Assembly: GCA_001799195.1 (NCBI GenBank)
Contig: MGSU01000161.1
Coordinates: 6,706 to 39,140, forward strand
Direction of reading: 5' to 3'
DNA length: 32,435 nt
Source: Deltaproteobacteria bacterium RIFOXYA12_FULL_61_11
Lineage (GTDB): Bacteria; Bdellovibrionota_F; JAHFAK01; YA12-FULL-61-11
The translations under genes and the position numbers were made by a program. The notes beneath the pieces were generated by a model. The model was not told the DNA's origin, searched no databases, and worked only from the letters and a program-made list of their open reading frames with translations. Of the stretch, positions 25,002 to 32,435 are shown in pieces (within the stretch, counting starts at the first letter, position 1; every line of letters starts with the position of its first letter).

Positions 25002-25952
25002 TCACCTACCCAGCAAGACATTGAGTTCTTGAGGATCGTATTGATCCAACGAGCGTAACTCGTCATCCTCGACCACGGTATCGTGGGAAATCGCGGTAAG
25101 GGTCATGGTCCAAGAGGCATGCCGGAGTTCGAGCAAGAAGGGAACCTGGTGGCCGTCGTCGAGGCACACCCTGAGCGTTTGGATTTCCTCCGGGAGTTGG
25201 TCAGGTGCAGCCTCGTGGCAGGTGACTTGAACTCCCTCCACCTGTTGCTGTCCGGCGGGGACGAAGAGCAGGCCGGCCCGGATCCTCTCCATCCAGGTCC
25301 GCAGGTTGTAAGGTGGAGCGAAGAGACCGAGCGCCTGGTACATCTTCAAGTTGGCCGAGAGATCCTCCGCCTTCATACAATGCACGTAGTTGAGCGTCTG
25401 CGCCAGGACACAGTACCGCTCGTCGCTGCCCAGATCATGCTGACTGACCACTCCGAGGGTGGTCCCGAAGGAGGTGAGGGCCTTGTCGGCCTTCTCCCGG
25501 TATACCACGGTGCCGTCCGAGGGGAGCACCAGGCCGAGGTCTGGTTCGAGCGTCAGCCGGTACACGACCTCGAAGGCCGGTGCCAGCGCGAGCGCGGCCG
25601 CGGTTTCTTTCCAGGGGAGGGGACTGCCGGTCGGACCTCCGCCGGGGTCGAGAGGAGAACCCTCGCCCGATGCAGAAGCGCCCGGAAGGGCAGCGCTCGT
25701 GGGAGCTGCAGGGTCGGTAGGAGCGAGGGGTGCGCCCCCGGTGTCCTGCCCGGGCAGGGGCTGCGGCAGAGGCTGGCTCATGGGTAGGCCTTGGTCCGAC
25801 GGGAGGCCTGGATCCCCGAACGGGAGGGTCTCTTGTTCCTGCTTCTGCACGAGAGCAGGATCGCTGCACCCGCACGAGAGCGACGTCACGAGCAAGGTCA
25901 CGAGGATGCCGCCACCGAGTAGCACCCTAGAGCTAAAGGACAGTGGGTTCAT
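25002..25952 (-). CDS. Lipoprotein with Pro/Gly-rich linker and unknown C-terminal domain
   Basis: A 316-residue predicted lipoprotein. The signal sequence ends in S-L-S-C-G-C (Cys27 or Cys29). A disordered Pro/Gly/Ala/Ser-rich linker covers about 40-115. The C-terminal domain (about 120-316) has cysteines in paired spacing and looks like a compact extracytoplasmic domain; I cannot assign a family. AGGGAG precedes the ATG at 25952; the frame is open to 26348 but that part overlaps the M48 gene and is not credible. It is the last gene of the seven-gene run, 68 bases after the M48 peptidase gene. Confidence 0.65.
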   Translation of the reverse strand: MNPLSFSSRVLLGGGILVTLLVTSLSCGCSDPALVQKQEQETLPFGDPGLPSDQGLPMSQPLPQPLPGQDTGGAPLAPTDPAAPTSAALPGASASGEGSPLDPGGGPTGSPLPWKETAAALALAPAFEVVYRLTLEPDLGLVLPSDGTVVYREKADKALTSFGTTLGVVSQHDLGSDERYCVLAQTLNYVHCMKAEDLSANLKMYQALGLFAPPYNLRTWMERIRAGLLFVPAGQQQVEGVQVTCHEAAPDQLPEEIQTLRVCLDDGHQVPFLLELRHASWTMTLTAISHDTVVEDDELRSLDQYDPQELNVLLGR

Positions 25953-26020
25953 GCTCGACTCCCTGGAGGAAGGCCTGTGTTGCATGCAGCATGGTAGCAC
26001 GGGGGACGACGGCAGGCCAA

Positions 26021-27520
26021 TCATGCCCTCTCGGGAGGCACCGCTTCGTTCGGATCGGGGGTCGCCGGCAACACCGAGGTCGCGGCACCGCATTTTTTGC
26101 ACTGCACGAGCCTGCCCCGGAAGGCGGGGGAGAGTTGCATGAGGTTGCCGCACGTGCAGACCACGCTCTCCCAGCCTGCGCCGATCCGGTGGTAGACCTG
26201 CCGGGGTGCGGCCTGCTCGGGCACCCCCGTCTCGGCCTCTTCGACCCGTAAGGCCTGGGGTACAGCCAATTCGCGCCCGCAACGGGGGCATGCGAGAATC
26301 GCATGCCGCGCTACGGGCGGTACTTTCACCGTAAGGCCGCAGACACAAGGCAGAAAAGCGTGGGCATTGACCGCACGCAAGAGATCCCGAAGACCACGAC
26401 GTCCACCACCACTGGCATACCCGGGGAAGGCGTTCTCGGTCGAAGGCTCTCGCGGCGCATAGTCTTCAGCTTGGGCAAGATCGTCTGCAGCGAAGAAGGT
26501 CGCGGCCTTGCGAACCACCTTCTGGAAGGCCTTACGGTAACTGCGTAGACCCACACTGCGATCGAGACTCCGAAGTATGACAATACGGTCCCTGACCGGA
26601 GGATGGGTGTCGCCTCCGAGGTTCCCCAGCGAGCTCATACCCACGGGTTGGACGATGAACATCGGCGCGACCACCGAGTTGGCCAACACCGCAGGCACGG
26701 TCGAAGCGGCGATCTTCTCGAGCGCAGAGGCGAGGCCGGCCGGATAGCGGGTCAAGCGCACCGCCGTAGCATCGGCGAGATATTCGCGTTCCTTGCGCAG
26801 GAGTACATAGATGAATCTCGCAACTATCGGGGTGAGCAAGGAACAGATCAGGGCAAGCGGCACGGGTAAAAGCGTCCACCAACCCCGGGACACCAACGGA
26901 GAGCTAATACGCCGGCCTATTCTCCGGCCGTGCAACACGCTTTGCAAAAACACGTCGGCGACGAGTACGATCCCGCCGAGCAAGGTCCCGGCTAGCGTCA
27001 TCAAGCGCACGTCGTCATTGAGGATGTGTCCGACCTCATGCGCTACCACGCCTTGCAATTCATCGCGATCGAGGATTTCGAGGAGTCCCGAGGTGACCAC
27101 GAGGCAGGTCTTCTCAGAACCTGCATCGATCGCAAAGGCATTGGGCGCATCGTCTTCGAGGATATAGGTCTGAGGAGGTTCGCTCAAGGCCGCCGCTAGA
27201 GCCATTTCAGCAACAACATTAAGCAGTTGCGGCTGATGTTCGGCCTCGACCGGGCGAGCACCGCTCATACGCAAGATCATTGAGGCTCCCTGCCGTCGGG
27301 CCAGGAAGATCAATACCAGCCATAGCAACGACGCCGCACCCGCTCCGAGCCACACGCCGGGCCTGCCGAACCAGGCCATGCCCGTGAGAGCTCCGAGAAG
27401 GCCCAAGCCGACCCACAGGGTAAAAAGGAGCAGGATGGACCGGCGTCTGTTCTCCCTGATCAAGGACCATAAACCCCGGACCTTGGTTCTGCCTCCGCCG
27501 CGTTCGACCCTTCCGACCAT
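26021..27520 (-). CDS. M48 (HtpX-like) membrane metalloprotease with C-terminal zinc ribbons
   Basis: A 499-residue inner-membrane zinc protease. Two N-terminal transmembrane helices (about 28-50, 56-73) precede the catalytic domain. H-E-V-G-H is at 161-165 and the third ligand is Glu246 in E-R-E-Y-L-A-D, followed by two further hydrophobic segments around 175-195 and 218-240. The core resembles HtpX, which degrades misfolded membrane proteins. Unusual are two zinc ribbons after the protease: C-V-C-G ... C-P-R-C-G (392-415) and C-T-C-G ... C-K-K-C (455-477). They should lie in the cytoplasm and may recruit substrates. The ATG at 27520 is five bases after the lemA stop; a frame from 27664 is spurious. 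Confidence 0.85.
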   Translation of the reverse strand: MVGRVERGGGRTKVRGLWSLIRENRRRSILLLFTLWVGLGLLGALTGMAWFGRPGVWLGAGAASLLWLVLIFLARRQGASMILRMSGARPVEAEHQPQLLNVVAEMALAAALSEPPQTYILEDDAPNAFAIDAGSEKTCLVVTSGLLEILDRDELQGVVAHEVGHILNDDVRLMTLAGTLLGGIVLVADVFLQSVLHGRRIGRRISSPLVSRGWWTLLPVPLALICSLLTPIVARFIYVLLRKEREYLADATAVRLTRYPAGLASALEKIAASTVPAVLANSVVAPMFIVQPVGMSSLGNLGGDTHPPVRDRIVILRSLDRSVGLRSYRKAFQKVVRKAATFFAADDLAQAEDYAPREPSTENAFPGYASGGGRRGLRDLLRAVNAHAFLPCVCGLTVKVPPVARHAILACPRCGRELAVPQALRVEEAETGVPEQAAPRQVYHRIGAGWESVVCTCGNLMQLSPAFRGRLVQCKKCGAATSVLPATPDPNEAVPPERA

Positions 27521-27525
27521 GTCGG

Positions 27526-28083
27526 TCAGCGCATCGAAATGCGCGGAACCTCTGTCACCGCCTCGTTCTCGAGTTGGAAGAAGTCCCGATTGATGAACCC
27601 GAACATGCTCGCGATCAGGTTGGAAGGGAAGGACTGGACCTTGACGTTGAACTCCAGTACGCAATCGTTATAGCCCTGCCGCGCGAAAGCGAGGCGATTC
27701 TCGGTGCTGGTCACCTCTTCGCGCAAGGCGGAGAAGCCCTCGTCGGCCTTCAGCTCGGGATAGTTCTCGACCACCAGGTAGAGTTGTCCCAGGGCTGTAG
27801 AAAACGCCTGTTCCGACGCTGCCTTTTGGCGAACACCTCTCGCCTGCATGGCGGCGCTACGGGCCTGGGTCACCCGGTCGAACGTTTCCCGTTCATGCGT
27901 GGCATACCCTTTGACGACCTCGACGAGATTGGGCACCAAGTCATAGCGGCGACGCAACTGCACGTCGATCTGGGACCAGGCATTGTCGGTCTCGCTGCGC
28001 AGCCGCACCAGAGCGTTGAACATCACAATGCCGGTGAGGATACCGAACAGGACCAACCCCAGGACGACACATCCACCGATCAT
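27526..28083 (-). CDS. lemA: LemA family protein
   Basis: A 185-residue LemA-family protein: one N-terminal transmembrane helix (about 5-25), then a helical domain with the hallmark R-R-R-Y-D-L-V-P-N-L-V (44-54), a central coiled region and the closing F-N-V-K-V-Q-S-F-P motif. LemA proteins are often encoded beside M48 proteases, as here, though their biochemical role is unclear. The ATG overlaps the TGA of the zinc-ribbon gene (ATGA) and the stop is five bases before the protease gene, so the three are probably one transcript. Confidence 0.92.
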   Translation of the reverse strand: MIGGCVVLGLVLFGILTGIVMFNALVRLRSETDNAWSQIDVQLRRRYDLVPNLVEVVKGYATHERETFDRVTQARSAAMQARGVRQKAASEQAFSTALGQLYLVVENYPELKADEGFSALREEVTSTENRLAFARQGYNDCVLEFNVKVQSFPSNLIASMFGFINRDFFQLENEAVTEVPRISMR

Positions 28084-28475
28084 GGCACTACCTCCTCACC
28101 CTCGGGTCTGAGAGACAGGACCTGCCGCAGGAACTCGACCCATGAGCGGGCATCGTGCCCGGTGCTCTCGAGGATCGCGCGCAGTTCTCCGTTGTCGAAC
28201 CATATCCCGTGCTTCGCGCAACGGTCGAGTCGAATGGCAGTTGTCACCTCGGACCGTAGCTTCTCCATGCGTTTCCCACATTGCGGACAGGACCTCGGAC
28301 GCTCCCCGGAAGTCGGGTCTGGCGGAGCCGAACCTACCGCGTCGAGACTCGACCCGAAGGCGGTACGTTGATCGAAACCGAGCCATACCCCACGGCATGT
28401 GGGACAGAATTCGAGTTCACTGCCTCGGAACTCCAGAGTGACCAGAGTCTCCCCACGACAGACCGGACAGATCAT
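28080..28475 (-). CDS. TFIIB-type zinc-ribbon protein
   Basis: A 131-residue small cytoplasmic protein with two zinc-ribbon repeats: C-P-V-C (3-6) with C-P-T-C-R-G-V-W-L (24-32), and C-P-Q-C (63-66) with C-A-K-H-G-I-W-F-D (86-94), where His89 replaces the last cysteine. This is the zf-TFIIB (TF_Zn_Ribbon) family, bacterial proteins of uncertain function often near M48/LemA-type genes. The ATG at 28475 starts at the first C-x-x-C, as is usual; a TTG at 28505 with AGGGGA upstream is an alternative. It overlaps lemA by four bases. Confidence 0.78.
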   Translation of the reverse strand: MICPVCRGETLVTLEFRGSELEFCPTCRGVWLGFDQRTAFGSSLDAVGSAPPDPTSGERPRSCPQCGKRMEKLRSEVTTAIRLDRCAKHGIWFDNGELRAILESTGHDARSWVEFLRQVLSLRPEGEEVVP

Positions 28476-28557
28476 CGGGTCAGGCTTCCCAGCTCGGAAC
28501 TGCAACGCATCCCCTGGACAGGACCGAGGGAATGCCCACGATGGCTGGGTCGCACAT

Positions 28558-29715
28558 TCATGGATACCGTGCGGCCAATCTGGACAGGAACGTTTCGAGT
28601 TCGACCCGACTGACCGCTATGCACAACCGGGCAAACCGCTCTCCCCCAGGGCCGAAGGCCGAACCGGGGGTAAGCGAAGCGCGACAATGCTCCAGTACAT
28701 CGAGACAGAAAGCCTCGTCCTCGAGTCCGGTCTTGCTCACATCGAGGAAGACGTACATGCCTCCTTCGGGTTCGACATAGGAGAACTGGGGCAAACGATC
28801 GAGCGTGGAACACACGAGGTCTCGATTGCACTGGTAGGTCTCGAGGGCCGAGGCAATGAAGTCCTCACCGTGGTAAATGGCTCCAACCGCCCCGCGCTGT
28901 GCGAAGGTGGTGGGATGCGTGGCCGAGTTTTGTTGCAAAGTCAGGGTTGCGGTGACCATCTCGGGCCTGGCGAGGAGATACCCCAAACGCCAACCCGGCA
29001 TGGCATACGCCTTCGAAAAGCCGTTGAGGAGAATGGAGTGTTCCAGGCCAGGATCGACCGCCAACACGGAGGTGTGCGAATACCCCGCAAAGATCACGCG
29101 ATCGTAGATCTCGTCGCTGACGAGGTACAGGTCATGCCGACGGCACAAGGCGAGGATCTCTTGCATGGTCTTCAGATCGAAGACAACTCCGCTCGGATTC
29201 CCCGGTGAACCGACGATGATCGCACGGGTCCTCGGGGTGACCGCCTCGGCAAGTTCGCGCACGTCGAGGCGACAACTCCTGCCGCACGGGACGAAGACGG
29301 GTTCGCCGCCGGCAATACGAGCAATCTCCCCATAACTCGGCCAGGCCGGGGTTGGGACCAAGACCTCGTCTCCATCGTCGAGCATGGCCAGGAACAAGTA
29401 GAGGATCGCCTGCTTACAGCCCGGTGTGACGAGGATGTGTCGATCGGGGTGGAGGGCAACCCCATGCCTCCTGGCATGTAACTCGCAGATCGCGGCTCGC
29501 AACTCGCGCAACCCGCGACTGTGTCCGTAAAAGGTTTCACCTGCCCGGAGCGAGTCACATGCCGCTGTGACGGCCTCGGCAGGAGAACCCAAGCATGACT
29601 GGCCGACCTCGAGCCTGAGGATCTGCTCACCGCCGGCAACAAGATCCTTCACCCGATCAGACAATGCAATGGTCGCCGAGGGTTGTACTTTCTGCAGGCG
29701 AGAACTCAGCCTCAT
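28558..29715 (-). CDS. Class I/II PLP-dependent aminotransferase
   Basis: A 385-residue fold-type I aminotransferase of the AspC/AlaA-like branch. It shows P-x-W-P-x-Y (123-128), P-G-N-P-S-G (171-176), S-D-E-I-Y (200-204) and the PLP-lysine motif N-G-F-S-K-A-Y (Lys235), followed by G-W-R-L-G-Y. The C-terminal arginine that binds the substrate carboxylate is expected in the A-R-L-C-I-A segment near 365. Amino-acid or aspartate substrates are likely, but the side-chain specificity is not visible. GAGGTG precedes the ATG, and the gene begins eight bases after the basic-protein gene. Its place between ParA and protease genes has no obvious metabolic reason. Confidence 0.9.
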   Translation of the reverse strand: MRLSSRLQKVQPSATIALSDRVKDLVAGGEQILRLEVGQSCLGSPAEAVTAACDSLRAGETFYGHSRGLRELRAAICELHARRHGVALHPDRHILVTPGCKQAILYLFLAMLDDGDEVLVPTPAWPSYGEIARIAGGEPVFVPCGRSCRLDVRELAEAVTPRTRAIIVGSPGNPSGVVFDLKTMQEILALCRRHDLYLVSDEIYDRVIFAGYSHTSVLAVDPGLEHSILLNGFSKAYAMPGWRLGYLLARPEMVTATLTLQQNSATHPTTFAQRGAVGAIYHGEDFIASALETYQCNRDLVCSTLDRLPQFSYVEPEGGMYVFLDVSKTGLEDEAFCLDVLEHCRASLTPGSAFGPGGERFARLCIAVSRVELETFLSRLAARYP

Positions 29716-29723
29716 GATCCACC

Positions 29724-30158
29724 TCAATGTCCTGCATGACGTTCCAAAACTTCGATCAAATGCCCGAGCCTTTCGTCCAGGCGCAGACAACGCTCTTCAA
29801 GAGCCCTGTTCCTCGCCACGACAGTAGATCCTTGGTCCTGAGCTTCTGTTCGGGGCGTTGCCCTCACTTGTTGCGCGGCTCCGGAACGGGTTCCTTTCTT
29901 GACAGGGGTCTTGGCCGGCTCGAGTTTCTTGGTACCAAGGTGGATTTTGGCCGTCTTCGGCTGCTCGGCCTTTGCAGGAGTCTTCTGTTGTGGGACAGAC
30001 TTCGCCGGTGGAGCAGCGGAGACTGACACTTCTGCTTCATGTCCGGGTCGGAAATAGGGTTTCTCCTTGGTCTCGGTTGAGCGATCGCGTCTGCCTGCTC
30101 CCGCCGACACCTTCTCGGTGCGCTTGCGTTTTTTTACGACTTCATCGATTTTTACCAT
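29724..30158 (-). CDS. Basic Lys/Pro/Ala-rich protein, possible ParA partner
   Basis: A 144-residue protein of unknown family. It begins with a highly basic stretch (V-V-K-K-R-K-R-T-E-K), continues as a low-complexity, Lys/Pro/Ala/Gln-rich disordered region (about 20-105), and ends in a short heptad-like helix (R-N-R-A-L-E-E-R-C-L-R-L to R-H) that could dimerise. It may bind DNA or a cytoskeletal ATPase. A strong AGGAGG lies eight bases before its ATG and sits inside the end of parA, with which it overlaps by 17 bases, so co-translation is likely and a role as the ParB-like or cargo-adaptor partner of ParA is reasonable but not shown. Confidence 0.6.
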   Translation of the reverse strand: MVKIDEVVKKRKRTEKVSAGAGRRDRSTETKEKPYFRPGHEAEVSVSAAPPAKSVPQQKTPAKAEQPKTAKIHLGTKKLEPAKTPVKKGTRSGAAQQVRATPRTEAQDQGSTVVARNRALEERCLRLDERLGHLIEVLERHAGH

Positions 30159-31116
30159 GCCGCAAACCTCCTAGACCTAGCAGTTCTCTCGTCAGGGCAT
30201 CGAGGTCTTCGACGGCTATCGAGGGCCTGTACCCAAGCAGGAAAAGAGGACGTTCGTAATCAACCGCTTCGGGATATTTTACACAACGCCGAACTGCGGT
30301 TTGGAACAAGGCTCCCTGGTGCTGCTCCATCAAACTATACAGGGTGCGCAACGAAGGGGTTTCTTGTTGGGAGAACATGTTGCACACGATACGGACCTCT
30401 GGAGCCATGCCAAAATCCTCGCGCAGTTCCCGCAGGAAATCGAGCGATAATTCCAAGCCGTCCAGGCTGAGCCGCGAGGTGGTCTGGGGGATGATGACGA
30501 TATCCGAGGCGAAAGCAACGGCGTGATTGATCGAAGACAGAGCAGGGGCACAATCGAAGAGCACGATATCATAGTTGTCCCTGATCGCGGTAAGATACTG
30601 GGCGACGATGCGCTTGGGGTGAATGGTGTTGCCCAGGCGCTTTTCGGCAATGGCCATGCGAAGGTTGCTCGGCACGAGATCGAGGTGCTCTCCAACCGGC
30701 ACGATGGTCTCGGCCAGAGGAACCCGCTCCTCGAAAATATCGAGCCAACAGTGCTTTCCCGCTTCTTTCCCGAGTAGGCACATGGTGAGGTGGGCCTGCT
30801 GATCGGTGTCGATACATAAGACCCTATTGCCGTATTGCGCGGCCCGCACCGCGACGTTGTAGGCAAGCGTCGTTTTACCTATGCCACCTTTGCAGCCCTG
30901 GAAAGCAACAATCTTCTTCCCGTTGAAAAGACCCAGATTTTCGCCTCGAACACCTCGAACCGCCCGCATGGTCGAAGGCTCCACCGTGGTGAGAGTCCGT
31001 TTACCGCTCGGGGTTTCATGGGTCGTCTCACCGAGTTCCTCGAGGATCTTGGCAAAAGCTCGGGCATTGAGTCCGAGCATCGCCCTGGCATCTTCAACGG
31101 TCACGGCGAGGTGCAT
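30142..31116 (-). CDS. parA: ParA/MinD-family ATPase
   Basis: A 324-residue ParA-family ATPase that drives positioning of DNA or protein cargo on the nucleoid or membrane. The deviant Walker A motif is C-K-G-G-I-G-K-T-T (75-83; signature Lys76, P-loop Lys81), followed by I-D-T-D-Q-Q-A-H and the Walker B strand I-V-L-F-D-C-A-P. Residues 1-60 precede the ATPase core and look like a small helical, perhaps DNA-binding, domain (V-T-V-E-D-A-R-A-M-L-G-L), as in plasmid-type Ia ParA; the family often lacks it. GGAG lies about seven bases before the ATG. No parB or parS-type sequence is evident; the next gene encodes a basic protein. Confidence 0.9.
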   Translation of the reverse strand: MHLAVTVEDARAMLGLNARAFAKILEELGETTHETPSGKRTLTTVEPSTMRAVRGVRGENLGLFNGKKIVAFQGCKGGIGKTTLAYNVAVRAAQYGNRVLCIDTDQQAHLTMCLLGKEAGKHCWLDIFEERVPLAETIVPVGEHLDLVPSNLRMAIAEKRLGNTIHPKRIVAQYLTAIRDNYDIVLFDCAPALSSINHAVAFASDIVIIPQTTSRLSLDGLELSLDFLRELREDFGMAPEVRIVCNMFSQQETPSLRTLYSLMEQHQGALFQTAVRRCVKYPEAVDYERPLFLLGYRPSIAVEDLDALTRELLGLGGLRHGKNR

Positions 31117-31144
31117 GTCCTTACTCCTCTATCGGGACGAGCTC

Positions 31145-31172
31145 ATACTACTCGAGCCATTTCGGTTGGCAA
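31145..31172 (-). promoter_or_regulatory. Sigma-70-like promoter of the parA run
   Basis: On the reverse strand TTGCCA (31172-31167) and TAGTAT (31150-31145) are 16 bases apart. Transcription would begin about 21-22 bases before the parA ATG (31116). The same TTGCCA -35 element occurs before the NadD-fusion gene. Confidence 0.5.
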
Positions 31173-31221
31173 GCGGGGAAGTGAGGAATTGACGATGGAC
31201 CCCGTACGGTGTCGGATACAT

Positions 31222-31262
31222 GAAAAAAGAAAACCCCATCGAGCTTACGCCCGATGGGGTTT
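31222..31262 (-). terminator. Intrinsic terminator of the rRNA operon
   Basis: On the reverse strand AACCCCATCG (31261-31252) and CGATGGGGTT (31241-31232) form a perfect ten-base stem with a ten-base loop, followed by TTCTTTTTT. It lies about ten bases beyond the 5S gene and should end the rRNA transcript. Confidence 0.92.
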
Positions 31263-31271
31263 CAATGGTAT

Positions 31272-31388
31272 GGATGGCGATACCTACTCTCCCACACGTC
31301 TACACATGCAGTACCATCGGCGAGAAGGAGCTTAACTTCTGTGTTCGAGATGGTTACAGGTGTTTCCTCCTCTCTATCGTCACCATCC
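31272..31388 (-). rRNA. rrf: 5S ribosomal RNA
   Basis: The reverse strand begins with GGATGGTGACGATAG and ends in TATCGCCATCC, whose ends pair as helix I. Inside are the conserved C-C-A-T-C-T-C-G-A-A-C loop and the G-A-A-G-T-T-A-A-G-C segment. The total of about 117 bases is normal. Coordinates were set by pairing of the ends. Confidence 0.9.
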
Positions 31389-31441
31389 AATTCGTGTCGC
31401 CACATCTTTCGATGTGACCAAACATGAACTGAACGATGAAA

Positions 31442-32435
<994 letters not shown>

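Overview
The window is about 60% G+C and comes from a Gram-negative bacterium. It encodes three predicted lipoproteins, an outer-membrane beta-barrel protein and a Wza-type SLBB exporter protein. The cysteine-rich Extensin-like lipoprotein, the thrombospondin type-3 calcium-binding lipoprotein and the style of the beta-barrel protein suggest a Myxococcota or other deltaproteobacterial lineage. That placement is an inference from protein style only; the partial 23S rRNA at the right edge would settle it.

Layout. Positions 1-3200 are a repeat-rich accessory strip. It holds an HUH (Y1/RAYT-like) transposase gene, a nearly identical short element carrying only the first 24 codons of that gene, further repeat copies ending in the same GTTGGACTT-type inverted termini, and a lipoprotein with an M15-like peptidase fold between two of the repeats. 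Positions 3199-7244 hold three reverse-strand genes: a B12-binding radical SAM enzyme, an unrecognised secreted protein whose stop codon appears to come from another transposase remnant, and an FAD-dependent amine-oxidase-like protein. YjbQ follows on the plus strand.

Positions 7999-16041 form a long reverse-strand cluster: a cNMP-domain histidine kinase, a MutT-type Nudix hydrolase, hydantoinase subunits A and B, a receiver protein fused to a degenerate histidine kinase, and glycerol kinase. Three junctions overlap; one is a 149-nt dual-frame overlap of hyuB and the receiver gene. Positions 16277-22217 carry a calcium-binding lipoprotein, a beta-barrel outer-membrane protein, transaldolase and an SLBB polysaccharide-export protein.

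Positions 22366-24990 carry a small secreted protein and the most unusual gene of the window: a signal peptide, a complete NadD-type nucleotidyltransferase domain and a C-terminal region resembling nucleoside phosphorylases. Positions 25002-31116 form a compact seven-gene reverse-strand run: ParA, a basic partner protein, a PLP aminotransferase, a zinc-ribbon protein, LemA, an M48 peptidase with two C-terminal zinc ribbons, and a lipoprotein. The right edge is the 3' end of an rRNA operon on the reverse strand (partial 23S, 5S, intrinsic terminator).

No CRISPR array, tRNA gene or prophage module is visible. The best candidate for a new system is the exported NadD-phosphorylase fusion. Next are the transposase-derived miniature elements and the ParA-to-M48 cluster.
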